Origin: Nucisporomicrobium flavum
GTDB taxonomy: Bacteria; Actinomycetota; Actinomycetes; Mycobacteriales; Micromonosporaceae
Direction: 5' to 3'
Length of the DNA: 64,000 bases
Assembly: GCF_016464385.1 (NCBI RefSeq)
Contig: NZ_JADMLH010000015.1
Coordinates: 164,080 to 228,079, forward strand
A program made the translations under genes and the position numbers. Numbering within the stretch: position 1 is the first letter of the stretch; each line of letters opens with the position of its first letter. A model generated the notes under the pieces. It did not search any database, had not been told where the DNA came from, and saw only the letters and a list, made by a program, of their open reading frames with translations. This document shows positions 1 through 8,007 of this stretch, piece after piece.

Positions 1-22
1 GCCGAAGGTATGATTCGCGGTC

Positions 23-892
23 ATGGATTTGCGGCAGCTCGAGTACTTCGTCGCCGTGGCCGAGGAGGCCAACTTCACCAAGGCAGCCGAGCGCGTGCAC
101 ATCACCCAGTCCGGGGTGAGCGCGCAGATCCGGCAGTTCGAGCGCGAGGTCGGCGCCGAGCTGTTCGACCGGTCCTCGCGCATCGTACGGCTCACCGACG
201 CCGGCGTCGCAGCCCTGCCCCACGCGCGGGCCGCCCTCGCCGCGGCCGCCGCCGCACAGACGGCGATCGATCAGGTGAAAGGGCTGGTCCGCGGCCATCT
301 GCGGCTCGGCATGGTGACCGCGTGCACAGTGACGCCGCTGTTCGACGCGCTGGCCGCCTTCCACCGCGCTCATCCGCGCATCGAGGTGACGCTCAGCGAG
401 GGAAACTCCGATGTGCTCGTCGAGGACGTCCGGGCCGGGCGGATCGACATCGCGCTGGTGGGGGCGGCGGGCAGTACGCCGGCGGATCTCGCGTACCGGA
501 CGATCGTCAGTGAGGGGCTCGTGGCCCTGGTCCCCGAGGAACATCCGCTGGCGGGTAAGGAGGACGTCGATCTGCGGCGGCTGGGGGCGTACCCGTTGAT
601 CTGTCTGCCGGTGGGTACCGGCGTGCGCGCCGTGCTCGACCAGGCGTGCGCGGCGGCGGGGGTGCGGGTGAACGTGGCGCTGCAGGCGACGGCGCCGGGC
701 ACCGTCATGGACCTGGCCGCCCGCGGGCTCGGGGTCGCCGTGCTCAGCGCGACGATGGCGGAGGACTCGAAGCTGACCGCCGTGCCGGTCGCGGACGTCG
801 ACATTCCGGCGCTGCTCGCGCTGGTGTGGCGCCGGGAGGACAGCACAGTGCTGCGCGCCCTGCTGCCGCACTGCACCGCAGCGGGGCTATGA
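23..892 (+). CDS. LysR-family transcriptional regulator
   Basis: The 289-residue product has the standard LysR layout: an N-terminal winged helix-turn-helix (residues about 1-60, starting MDLRQLEYFVAVAEE, with the typical TKAAERVHITQSGVSAQI recognition region) and a periplasmic-binding-like effector domain (about 90-285). It starts at an ATG that gives the canonical LysR N-terminus. Such proteins bind DNA as tetramers and answer to a small molecule, often an aromatic acid. Its 3' end converges with and overlaps the next gene by 6 bp. It lies about 600 bp beyond the end of the ring-cleavage operon, so control of that operon is possible but only inferred. Confidence 0.9.
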   Translation: MDLRQLEYFVAVAEEANFTKAAERVHITQSGVSAQIRQFEREVGAELFDRSSRIVRLTDAGVAALPHARAALAAAAAAQTAIDQVKGLVRGHLRLGMVTACTVTPLFDALAAFHRAHPRIEVTLSEGNSDVLVEDVRAGRIDIALVGAAGSTPADLAYRTIVSEGLVALVPEEHPLAGKEDVDLRRLGAYPLICLPVGTGVRAVLDQACAAAGVRVNVALQATAPGTVMDLAARGLGVAVLSATMAEDSKLTAVPVADVDIPALLALVWRREDSTVLRALLPHCTAAGL

Positions 893-1459
893 CAGGTTGC
901 CGGTGCAGGCGACCCGGGCCTGGTCGTTCCACTGGGAGGCGTCCAGCACGGCGGTCGCGGTCCGGTCCCGGTCGTCGTCCGTGCGGATCGCGAGGCGTAC
1001 GGACAGCAGCCCGATCGGCAGCCCGGCCGAGCAGATGATCTTCACGTCCGCGTCGGCCTGCACCGACTCGCCCCGGCGGATCCACCGGTGCTTCTCGACG
1101 GCCCGGACGGTCAGGCCCGGCCGGACCACGCTGAAGCTCAGCACGTTCACCGGGAGCGGGCCGGCGTTGACGAGCGTGACCCGGCGGGAGAGCGTGGCGT
1201 CGGTGACCTTGCCGTGGACGATCACGCCTCCGATGCCGGCGTCGTTCGACTGCGGACCGGTGTCGGGCAGCACCAGCACCGAGATCTCGTCGTCGAGCGA
1301 GCGTTCGGTGCGCTGCCGGAGATAGGTGCCCGTCGCTGCGCTGCCGAGCACCGCGCCGGTTGTGAGGATGGCGAGGGCGGTCAGCAGGCGGCGGGTGGGG
1401 CGGCGGGGAGCCGGCGGCGGCGTCGCGACGGGAGGGTGGTCCAGATCGATCACGCTCAT
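887..1459 (-). CDS. Hypothetical single-pass membrane protein
   Basis: This 190-residue protein is of no recognised family. A proline-rich cytoplasmic N-terminus (about 1-20) is followed by one hydrophobic segment (about 26-48, LLTALAILTTGAVLGSAATG) and a roughly 140-residue outer domain rich in beta-type sequence, with two cysteines (in IICSAG and VACTGN) that could form a disulfide. The ATG at 1459 is chosen; a GTG at 1483 would add eight residues. It is codirectional with the catabolic operon upstream, but its features suggest a membrane or envelope role rather than an enzyme. Confidence 0.6.
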   Translation of the reverse strand: MSVIDLDHPPVATPPPAPRRPTRRLLTALAILTTGAVLGSAATGTYLRQRTERSLDDEISVLVLPDTGPQSNDAGIGGVIVHGKVTDATLSRRVTLVNAGPLPVNVLSFSVVRPGLTVRAVEKHRWIRRGESVQADADVKIICSAGLPIGLLSVRLAIRTDDDRDRTATAVLDASQWNDQARVACTGNLS

Positions 1460-1498
1460 GGTCTCTAGAACGTACGACAGCACCTTCGGTGATGGGTA

Positions 1499-2437
1499 CT
1501 ACGGGGTGACCACCATCCGGCTGTCCCGCCGTGACCATGCGCCGCCGACGTCGTGCAGAGCCACTTTCTCGTACGCGACCGTCAGCCTTCCCGCCGCCGC
1601 GTGCCCGGCTGTCAGGCGCAACGAGGCCGACCGCTGCTCCGCCGTCAGCGAGTTGTTGGTGTAGCCGAGGATCTGCAGCGATCCACTGCGCAGCGTCGCC
1701 GAGTCCAGGGGAGCGGTCTCACCCGCCGAACTGCCGAGGTTGACGAGGCGGCCGCCCGGTCGCAGCGTACGCAGCGCCGCCGCGGCCGGGACGCCGAAGA
1801 GCGGGTCCAGAACCAGATCGACCGGTCCCTCGGCGGCCTCCCGGAACCGTGCGGCCAGCGCCGCCGGGTCGCCGGACAGGTCGCACACCGCCGCTGCGCC
1901 CGCGTCGAGGGCGCGCGCCCGCCCGGCCGCGGACCGGGCGGCGCCGATGACGCGACGGGCGCCCGCCAGAAGGGCGAGCTGGACGGCGGCCTGACCGACG
2001 ACGCCGCCCGCGCCGAGCACGAGCGCCTGCTCACCCGGTTGCAGCCCGCCGCGCCAGGTGAGGGCCATATGCGCGGCGACCGCCGACAGGCCCAGCGCCG
2101 CCACCAGCGCGTGGTCGGCGTCCGGCGGCACCTCCACCGTGTCGGCCGCGCGGACGGCGGCGTACTCGGCGAGGCTGCCGTCGCCCGGGCGCATGCCGGC
2201 CGTGGTCGGGAACCACACCGCGACGCCGTCCTCGCGCACGCCGACGCCCTGCACCCCGGGCACGTACGGGGTCACCGGCGCGCCGAAGTACGACGTACCC
2301 GTGGCGCAGAGCAGATCCAGCGGGGTGATGGACGCAGCGGTGACCCGTACCAGGATCTCGTCGTCTGCCGGGGTGGGCAGCGGGCGTTCGCCGACCGCCG
2401 GCGGTGACCCGCACTCGTGCAGCAGCGCGGCGCGCAT
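1499..2437 (-). CDS. Medium-chain dehydrogenase/reductase (quinone oxidoreductase-like)
   Basis: This 312-residue MDR-superfamily enzyme has a GroES-like N-terminal domain (about 1-115) and a Rossmann domain carrying the nucleotide motif VLGAGGVVGQAAVQLALLAG (about residues 145-165). The cysteine/histidine set of the catalytic-zinc alcohol dehydrogenases is not evident, so it looks like a zinc-free NAD(P)H-dependent quinone or enoyl reductase. Its ATG shares one base with the stop of the LigA-type gene (TGATG), so it is translationally coupled as the last gene of the ring-cleavage operon. A role in reducing a pathway intermediate is inferred from position only. Confidence 0.8.
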   Translation of the reverse strand: MRAALLHECGSPPAVGERPLPTPADDEILVRVTAASITPLDLLCATGTSYFGAPVTPYVPGVQGVGVREDGVAVWFPTTAGMRPGDGSLAEYAAVRAADTVEVPPDADHALVAALGLSAVAAHMALTWRGGLQPGEQALVLGAGGVVGQAAVQLALLAGARRVIGAARSAAGRARALDAGAAAVCDLSGDPAALAARFREAAEGPVDLVLDPLFGVPAAAALRTLRPGGRLVNLGSSAGETAPLDSATLRSGSLQILGYTNNSLTAEQRSASLRLTAGHAAAGRLTVAYEKVALHDVGGAWSRRDSRMVVTP

Positions 2438-2796
2438 CACGTCGCGATGTCGGGGTACGGCAGGTTGAAGTGCGCGAGCCGGGCCCCGTACGCCTTCTGG
2501 TATTCGAGCGGCCCGTGGTCGCGTTCGAACATCGCGATGAACAGGGTGAGCGTCAGGAACGGGTGGGCGCCCAGCTCGAACAGCTTGACGTGGTCGTGGG
2601 CGGTCAGCGCCTCGCGTTCCTCGTCGGTGAACCGCAGCCACGTGGAGGCCTCGCCGGCGTGGCAGTTGAGCACCGCGTTGGCGCGCTCGGCCTCCCACCA
2701 CTCCACCGTCTCGCGCGGCTGTTCCCGGTAGCGTTCGACCAGCTCGGGGTCGCGGTCGATGGTGAACAGGAACTTGTCCACGAGGTACTTGCTCAT
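2437..2796 (-). CDS. LigA-type small subunit of an extradiol ring-cleavage dioxygenase
   Basis: The 119-residue all-helical protein resembles the alpha subunit of protocatechuate 4,5-dioxygenase (LigA family): conserved stretches include the N-terminal VDKFLFTIDRDPELVERY, the EREALTAHD segment and GAHPFLTL. In LigAB enzymes this subunit caps the active site of the iron-bearing beta subunit. It overlaps the upstream LigB-type gene by 4 bp (ATGA) and the downstream MDR gene by one base, as expected for subunits made in fixed ratio. The ring substrate cannot be read from this subunit. Confidence 0.87.
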   Translation of the reverse strand: MSKYLVDKFLFTIDRDPELVERYREQPRETVEWWEAERANAVLNCHAGEASTWLRFTDEEREALTAHDHVKLFELGAHPFLTLTLFIAMFERDHGPLEYQKAYGARLAHFNLPYPDIAT

Positions 2797-3656
2797 CGCG
2801 GCGCTCCGTTCGGGTACCAGGTGAAGTACGCCTCCATGGTGTGGAACAGGTCGAGGCTGTCCACGTAGTCGGCTTTCTGGCCGGCGCCGGCGACGCCCAT
2901 CATCAGCATGAAGTCCATGAAGCCGTGGGTGGCGTTGCCGGGGGAGTGCAGGCTGTCCAGCGTGACCTCGGCCAGGCAGCGGTCCAGGTCGCCGGTGGCG
3001 ATCCACTCGACGGCCTTCTGATCGAACTCCGGGTCGGGGCCGTGCGGGCCGAACTGGCGCGGGCCGCCGAGCTCCAGCGACAGGTGGCCGGTGCCGATGA
3101 CCGCGACGCGCAGGTGGCTCGGCCAGCTCTCGACGATCTCCCGGATCGCCTGGCCGAGCTGGACGAAGCGCTTCGGCTGCGGCAGCGGCGGCGCGAAGAT
3201 GTTGGTGTAGATCGGCACGATCGGCAGGTCGGCCTCGGGCCGCAGCGTGATGATCGGGCAGGTGACGCTGTGGTCGATCCGCAGCTCGTTGCTGAACGCC
3301 AGGTCGAAGCCCTCGTCGAGGCCGGCGCGCAGGATGTGCGCGGACAGGTCCTCCTGCCCCTTGAGCAGCATCCGCGGCAGGCCGAACTCGCGCTCCTCGT
3401 TGTACCAGTTGGCGTCGTAGAACGGCGCCTTGCCGACGAGGAACTGCGGCATGTTGTCCAGCCACAGCTGGTGGAAGTGGTCGGAGCCGACCATCACCAG
3501 CACGTCCGGGTTCGCCCTCGTGAGCGTCTGCCGAAAGGCGGTGATCTTCCGTACCCACTCGTCGGCGAACGGCGGCCGGTCCTCGCCGGTGGAGGTGCTG
3601 GCCCGGTAGTAGAAGGGATGGTGGGTGGAGGCTATGACCGCGACGACTTCAGCCAT
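2793..3656 (-). CDS. LigB-type catalytic subunit of an extradiol ring-cleavage dioxygenase
   Basis: This 287-residue type II extradiol dioxygenase inserts O2 into a dihydroxylated ring next to the hydroxyls, using non-haem Fe(II). Family iron ligands are recognisable: His12 in STHHPF and the His60/His62 pair in GSDHFH, with the acid/base histidine in VIGTGHLSLELGG (about 196). Length is close to LigB (about 300). The ATG at 3656 is preceded by an AAGG-type ribosome site and gives the expected MAEVVAVIAS start. Genes for the usual lower steps (hydrolase, hydratase, class II aldolase) are absent nearby. A CoA-transferase and a citryl-CoA-lyase-like gene sit upstream instead. The substrate (protocatechuate, gallate, methylgallate or another catechol) is unknown. 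Confidence 0.88.
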   Translation of the reverse strand: MAEVVAVIASTHHPFYYRASTSTGEDRPPFADEWVRKITAFRQTLTRANPDVLVMVGSDHFHQLWLDNMPQFLVGKAPFYDANWYNEEREFGLPRMLLKGQEDLSAHILRAGLDEGFDLAFSNELRIDHSVTCPIITLRPEADLPIVPIYTNIFAPPLPQPKRFVQLGQAIREIVESWPSHLRVAVIGTGHLSLELGGPRQFGPHGPDPEFDQKAVEWIATGDLDRCLAEVTLDSLHSPGNATHGFMDFMLMMGVAGAGQKADYVDSLDLFHTMEAYFTWYPNGAPR

Positions 3657-3667
3657 GGCGACCTTTC

Positions 3668-4441
3668 TTAATCCTCGTAGACCGCGTTGCGGTCGACCGT
3701 CAGGTAGATGTCCATGCCGAGCGGCCGGCGCCGCTCCTCGGCGAGGTGCCCGAGCAGGCCGGCGGCCCGGGCCAGCAGCGCGAAGCCGCGCAGCAGGTCG
3801 ATCGGCAGGCCGAGGTCGGCCAGGGCCGCCCCGCACACCCCGGCGCCGTTGAGCGGCAGGGTCCGGTTCAGAACCTGCGGGTGTACGCGCCCGATCGCCT
3901 CGAACAAGCGCAGGTGGGGGCCCTTGAGCCCCTCCTCGTCCGCGATCGCCATGAGCACCGGCGTCCGCGGGTCCTGCTGTTTGTGCACGGGGTGACCGAG
4001 CCCCGGCACGAACTTCTTCGCCTCGCGGGCCTTGCGTACCGCTTCGAGCGCGAGGGCGTCGTAGTCGGGATCGGGTCCGGCGTCCGCGAGCGTGGAAGCC
4101 AGGAACCGTCCACAGTCCTCGGTCACGCCCAGGAACCGGCTGCCGCCGCCGAGCAGGCCCGCGGCGAGCGCGCCCTGCAACGACTCCGGGGCGCTCAGGT
4201 ACGTCAGCCGCGCCGCGATCGCCGTCGGGGTGAACCCGTGGTCGGCGAGCGCGACGAGCACCGCCTCGAACACCCGCGTCTCGCCGGGCGTGGGCCGCCG
4301 GCCGGCGACGAGCCAGTACGCCAGCTCGCCGAACCCGACCTTGCCCATGAGGTCGGCCGCCAGGTCCTGGCCGAGCAGTCGGATCTGCTTCTCGTCGGAC
4401 GTACCGAGCGAGGTGGGGAAGTTCAGTCCTGCATCAGCCAT
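3668..4441 (-). CDS. Citryl-CoA lyase-like protein (citrate synthase superfamily)
   Basis: The 257-residue protein is a short member of the citrate synthase fold, the size of stand-alone citryl-CoA lyases rather than of synthases (over 370). Recognisable are GLGHPVHK, matching the citrate synthase GFGHRVYK active-site loop, and ARAAGLLGHLAEE, matching the CoA-side helix. The region expected to hold the synthase catalytic Asp reads LPLNGAGVCG, with no Asp. This fits retro-Claisen cleavage of a citrate-type CoA thioester to acetyl-CoA plus a 2-oxo acid. Its start lies 19 bp inside the CoA-transferase gene, so the two are probably coupled, the transferase making its thioester. The exact substrate is inferred, not shown. 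Confidence 0.8.
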   Translation of the reverse strand: MADAGLNFPTSLGTSDEKQIRLLGQDLAADLMGKVGFGELAYWLVAGRRPTPGETRVFEAVLVALADHGFTPTAIAARLTYLSAPESLQGALAAGLLGGGSRFLGVTEDCGRFLASTLADAGPDPDYDALALEAVRKAREAKKFVPGLGHPVHKQQDPRTPVLMAIADEEGLKGPHLRLFEAIGRVHPQVLNRTLPLNGAGVCGAALADLGLPIDLLRGFALLARAAGLLGHLAEERRRPLGMDIYLTVDRNAVYED

Positions 4442-5547
4442 GTACGGATCTCCTCACCGTGTTCGTCCAGGCCGGGCGGGGGCAGCTCGTAGCCGGCCGG
4501 GGTGTCCGAGAACGTGATCGGATTCCGTACGCCGGGCACACCCCCCACCGTGACCACCGGGTCGAGCCCCAGCTCCTCGGCCAGCGCCACGCCGCCGTCG
4601 ATCGTGTTGATCGGTGCGCAGGGCACCCCGGCGGCGAGCAGCTCGCGGAACCATTCGTCCTTCGTACGCTTGCTCAGCCGCTCCACCAGGATCGGGCGCA
4701 GCTGCTCGCGGTTGGCGGTGCGGTCCTGGTTGCGCCCGAAGCGCGGGTCGTCGGGCAGCTCGGGCAGGTCGAGCACCTGGCACAGCTTGCGGAACTGCCC
4801 GTCGTTGCCCGCGATGACGATCAGCTCGCCGTCCGAGGTGGGCAGCGGCTCGTACGGGAACAGGCTCGGGTGCGCGTTGCCCATCCGGAACGGGACCGTG
4901 CCGCCGGCGACGTAGCCGCTCGAGTGGTTGACCAGCCCGGACAGCGCGGAGGACAGCAGGTTGACCTCGACGTGCTGGCCGGCGCCGGAGGCCGCCCGAT
5001 GGTGCAGGGCGGCGAGGATGCCGATGTTCGCGTGCAGCCCGGCCATGACGTCGAAGACCGAGATGCCGGCCCGGTACGGCGGCCCGTCCGGATCCCCGGT
5101 GAGGCTCATCAGCCCCGAGATCGCCTGCACCATGAGGTCGTACCCGGGGTAGTTGGCGCCCGCGCCGGTGCCGAAGCCGCTGATCGACGCGTACACGACC
5201 TTGCTGTTGGCGGCCGCGACCGAGTCGTAGTCGAGGCCGAACCGCTTGAGCCCGCCCGGCCGGAAGTTCTCGATCATCACGTCGGCCCGGTGCGCGAGCC
5301 GCCGGGCGACCTCCAGATCCTCGGGGTTCTTGAGATCCAGCGCGATCGAGCGCTTGTTGCGGTTGATGCCCAGGTAGTACGTGGACACGTCGTCGCGGAC
5401 CGGCGGCATCCACGTCCGGGTGTCGTCGCCGCCGGGTCCCTCCACCTTGACCACCGTGGCACCGAGGTCGGCGAGCAGCATCGTCGCGTACGGCCCGGCG
5501 AGGATCCGGGAGAAGTCCGCGACGAGCAGTCCGTCCAGTGCGCCCAT
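4423..5547 (-). CDS. CaiB/BaiF (class III) CoA-transferase
   Basis: The 374-residue protein has the class III CoA-transferase signature: N-terminal GLLVADFSRILAGPYATMLLADLGA (about 5-30), VKVEGPGGDD, the N-KRSIALDLK strand, and DVMIENFRPG. The catalytic Asp is expected in the segment around YDLMVQAISGLMSLTG. Such enzymes swap CoA between carboxylic acids and work as interlocked dimers. It is the first gene of the minus-strand operon, transcribed away from the amidohydrolase gene across a 156-bp shared regulatory region. Position next to the lyase gene suggests it activates a di- or tricarboxylic ring-cleavage product. Confidence 0.9.
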   Translation of the reverse strand: MGALDGLLVADFSRILAGPYATMLLADLGATVVKVEGPGGDDTRTWMPPVRDDVSTYYLGINRNKRSIALDLKNPEDLEVARRLAHRADVMIENFRPGGLKRFGLDYDSVAAANSKVVYASISGFGTGAGANYPGYDLMVQAISGLMSLTGDPDGPPYRAGISVFDVMAGLHANIGILAALHHRAASGAGQHVEVNLLSSALSGLVNHSSGYVAGGTVPFRMGNAHPSLFPYEPLPTSDGELIVIAGNDGQFRKLCQVLDLPELPDDPRFGRNQDRTANREQLRPILVERLSKRTKDEWFRELLAAGVPCAPINTIDGGVALAEELGLDPVVTVGGVPGVRNPITFSDTPAGYELPPPGLDEHGEEIRTWLMQD

Positions 5548-5577
5548 GAGCCGCCTCTCCAGGTTGTGCCCGCATAG

Positions 5578-5591
5578 CGGACAGATGTCCG
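5578..5591. promoter_or_regulatory. Operator-like palindrome 1 (CGGACA-N2-TGTCCG)
   Basis: A perfect inverted repeat with 6-bp arms sits 31 bp upstream of the CoA-transferase start. A second palindrome with the same CGGAC/GTCCG outer arms lies at 5672-5685, centre to centre 94 bp away, about nine helical turns. The pair frames the divergent promoter region and is a good candidate for binding by the IclR-type protein encoded at 7138. Confidence 0.6.
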
Positions 5592-5632
5592 TCAGTTTGC
5601 TGCTGCTTCACCATGGATGTCAACGAGAAACC

Positions 5633-5661
5633 TTGACAGCCCCCTGAGGCGGTCACACACT
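5633..5661 (+). promoter_or_regulatory. Sigma70-type promoter for the amidohydrolase-IclR operon
   Basis: A perfect TTGACA (5633-5638) is followed after 17 bp by CACACT (5656-5661), which keeps three of six -10 positions. Predicted transcription would begin near 5668, just before palindrome 2 (5672-5685), so a protein bound there would block initiation or clearance. Confidence 0.5.
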
Positions 5662-5671
5662 GACCGCCAGA

Positions 5672-5685
5672 CGGACGCCTGTCCG
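5672..5685. promoter_or_regulatory. Operator-like palindrome 2 (CGGAC-N4-GTCCG)
   Basis: The outer five bases of each arm match palindrome 1, and it lies directly downstream of the predicted -10 element and 18 bp before the start codon at 5704. The position is that of a repressor site for the amidohydrolase promoter. Confidence 0.55.
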
Positions 5686-5703
5686 CCGCTGTGAGGGAGG
5701 GTC

Positions 5704-7134
5704 ATGGCTGACTCAGTTCTTTTCCGCAACGGCACCGTTCTGACGATGGACGACCAGCACACCGTTCTCACCGGCGCCGACGTGCTCGTGGTCGGCGAGC
5801 GCATCGCCGAGGTCGGCACCGGCCTCACCGCGCCCGATGGTGCGACCGTGATCGACGCGTCCGGCGGCATCGTGATGCCGGGCATGATCGACACCCACCG
5901 GCACATGTGGCAGACCGCGATGCGCGGGTACGGCGCCGACTGGACGCTCACCCAGTACTTCGTCTGGTACTACCTCGAGTCCGGCAAGCTGTTCCGGCCC
6001 GAGGACGTGTACGCCGGCAACCTCCTCGCCGCGATCGAGGCCATCGACGCCGGCGTCACCACGACCGTCGACTGGTCGCACGGACTCCAGACCCCGCAGC
6101 ACGCCGACGCCGCCGTGGACGCGCTGCAGGCGGTGCCCGGGCGGTTCGTGCTCGCGTACGGCAACATCCAGCAGGGCCCGTGGGAGTGGGCGACCAGCCC
6201 CGAGTTCCGCGACTTCGTCAACCGGCGCCTGTCCGGCGGCGACGACATGCTCGGCTTCCAGATGGCCTTCGACGTCACCGGCGACCCGTCGTTCCCCGAG
6301 AAGGCGGCGTTCGAGGTGGCGCGGGAGCTGGGCGTACCGGTCACCACGCACGCCGGCGTCTGGGGCGCGACGAACGACGACGGCATCCGCCTCATGCACG
6401 AGAACGGCTTCATGACCCCGCAGACCGTGTACGTGCACGCGGCGACGCTGACCCACGACTCGTACCACCGCATCGCCGCGACCGGCGGCTCGGTGTCCGT
6501 CTCGACCGAGAGCGAGCAGAGCGCCGGCCAGGGCTACCCGCCCACCTGGATGCTGCGCGACCACGGCATCCCGGTCTCGCTGTCGATGGACACCAGCGTG
6601 TGGTGGAGCGGCGACCTGTTCTCGGCGATGCGGACGACGCTGGGCGCCGACCGTTCCCGCGAGCACATGGAGGCGCACGGCCGCGCCGAGACGGTCACCC
6701 ACGTGCACCTGCGCGCCGAGCAGGTCGTCGACTGGGCCACCCGCGGCGGCAGTAAGGCGCTGGGGCTCGACTCGCTCGTCGGCAGCCTCGAGCCGGGCAA
6801 GAAGGCCGACGTCGTGCTGCTCAAGAACGACCACTCGCCGGTCATGACGCCGATCCTGCACCCGTACGGTCACGTCGCGTTCCAGGCGCAGCGCGGCGAC
6901 GTCGACACCGTCGTGATCAACGGTCGGATCGTCAAGCGCGACGGCCGGCTGGTCGGCGTCGACCTCGCCGCCGCCCGTACCGCCGTCGAGCGCACGATCG
7001 AGCACTTGCGCTCGACGATGGGCGAGGAGGCGTGGCTCAAGGGCATGAACCCTGACATCCCGGAAACCAAGGTGATGGACAACCCGTACACCTACACCGA
7101 GTGGGACGCCGGCTCGGCGCAGTGGAAGCATTAG
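5704..7134 (+). CDS. TRZ/ATZ-type metal-dependent amidohydrolase
   Basis: The 476-residue enzyme belongs to the amidohydrolase superfamily clade of atrazine/hydroxyatrazine chlorohydrolases and guanine- or SAH-type deaminases. Metal ligands are visible: His65-x-His67 in DTHRHMW, a third His in TTHAGVWG, a fourth in YVHAATLT, and the late catalytic Asp in LSMDTSVW. The N- and C-terminal strands form the usual composite sandwich (VVINGRIVKRDGRLV near the end). A GGGAGG ribosome site at 5694-5699 precedes the ATG. It probably removes an amino or halide group hydrolytically from an aromatic or N-heterocycle. Its link to the divergent ring-cleavage operon is inferred from the shared regulatory region. 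Confidence 0.85.
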   Translation: MADSVLFRNGTVLTMDDQHTVLTGADVLVVGERIAEVGTGLTAPDGATVIDASGGIVMPGMIDTHRHMWQTAMRGYGADWTLTQYFVWYYLESGKLFRPEDVYAGNLLAAIEAIDAGVTTTVDWSHGLQTPQHADAAVDALQAVPGRFVLAYGNIQQGPWEWATSPEFRDFVNRRLSGGDDMLGFQMAFDVTGDPSFPEKAAFEVARELGVPVTTHAGVWGATNDDGIRLMHENGFMTPQTVYVHAATLTHDSYHRIAATGGSVSVSTESEQSAGQGYPPTWMLRDHGIPVSLSMDTSVWWSGDLFSAMRTTLGADRSREHMEAHGRAETVTHVHLRAEQVVDWATRGGSKALGLDSLVGSLEPGKKADVVLLKNDHSPVMTPILHPYGHVAFQAQRGDVDTVVINGRIVKRDGRLVGVDLAAARTAVERTIEHLRSTMGEEAWLKGMNPDIPETKVMDNPYTYTEWDAGSAQWKH

Positions 7135-7137
7135 CGC

Positions 7138-7935
7138 GTGCCACGCGAAGCCGGACCTGACTTCATCGAGGCCCTCGCGCGGGGGCTGGACGTGCTGCGC
7201 AGCTTCCGGCCGGGCCGCCGGGTGTCGACGCTCAGTGAGATCGCCGCCGACACCGGGCTGGCCCGGCCCACGGTCCGCCGGATCCTGCTGACCCTCGCCG
7301 AGCTCGGGTACGTGCGCGGCGAGGAGCGTGGGTACGCCCTCACCCCGCGCGTCCTCGAGCTCGGCATGGCGTACGTGCACAGCCTCGACATGTGGGACGT
7401 GGCCCGGCCGCACATGGAACGGCTCGTCGCGCAGACCGGCGAGTCGACGTCCATGGCCCAGCTCGACGGCTCGGACATCGTGTACGTGGCGCGGGTCGCC
7501 GTACCCAAGATCGTGACGCTGTCCGTCTCCATCGGCACCCGCTTCCCGGCGCCGGCCACCTCCATGGGCAAGGTGCTGCTCGCCGCCCTGGACCCGGCCG
7601 AGCTGGACTCGGTCCTGGCGCAGCCCACCCGCTCGGGGATCGACGCGCGGTGGCAGCCGCAGCGGGACGAGCTGGACCGCTCGCTGCGCGAGGTGCGGGC
7701 CAAGGGCTGGGCGCTCGCCGACCAGGATCTCGCGCTGGGCATCCGGTCCATCGCGACCGGCGTGCGCAACGGCGACGGCCGGGTGGTGGCGGCGCTGAAC
7801 GTGACCGTGCACGCCGCCGAGACGTCTGTCGATAAGTTGACAGGCCATCACCTGCCGCTGCTCCTGCACGCGGCCGCAGACATAAGCCACGACTGGTCTT
7901 TGCGGGATTCCGCACCGATCGTGGTCCGCGCCTGA
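7138..7935 (+). CDS. IclR-family regulator, PcaR/PcaU/PobR-like
   Basis: The 265-residue protein starts at a GTG three bases after the amidohydrolase stop, so the two form an operon. It has an N-terminal winged helix (about 10-75; FIEALARGLDVLRSF then TLSEIAADTGLARPTVRRIL) and a GAF-like effector domain (about 90-255; GTRFPAPATSMGKVLLA is diagnostic). The FIEALARGLDVL opening is typical of the beta-ketoadipate regulators PcaR, PcaU and PobR, which sense aromatic acids. It most likely controls the divergent promoters through the two CGGAC/GTCCG palindromes. The effector is unknown. Confidence 0.88.
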   Translation: MPREAGPDFIEALARGLDVLRSFRPGRRVSTLSEIAADTGLARPTVRRILLTLAELGYVRGEERGYALTPRVLELGMAYVHSLDMWDVARPHMERLVAQTGESTSMAQLDGSDIVYVARVAVPKIVTLSVSIGTRFPAPATSMGKVLLAALDPAELDSVLAQPTRSGIDARWQPQRDELDRSLREVRAKGWALADQDLALGIRSIATGVRNGDGRVVAALNVTVHAAETSVDKLTGHHLPLLLHAAADISHDWSLRDSAPIVVRA

Positions 7936-7945
7936 GAGGTTCACT

Positions 7946-7986
7946 CACCCGGTTATGAAGCCCCGCCTACTGGCAGGAACCGGGTG
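7946..7986 (+). terminator. Inverted repeat after the IclR gene
   Basis: Nine-base arms CACCCGGTT (7946-7954) and AACCGGGTG (7978-7986) flank a 23-base loop just after the IclR stop codon. No T tract follows, which is common for actinomycete terminators. The downstream arm ends 21 bp before the GNAT start, so a regulatory role there is the alternative. Confidence 0.4.
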
Positions 7987-8007
7987 CTTACGGGCAGGAT
8001 CGGGCCC

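Noticed and set aside
2437..3656. Naming the dioxygenase as protocatechuate 4,5-dioxygenase (ligAB)
   Set aside because: Subunit families are clear but substrate residues cannot be judged, and the neighbouring genes differ from the protocatechuate pathway.
5713..7944. Long minus-strand frame opposite the amidohydrolase and IclR genes
   Set aside because: Antisense to two genes with clear active-site and helix-turn-helix motifs; its translation is low-complexity.
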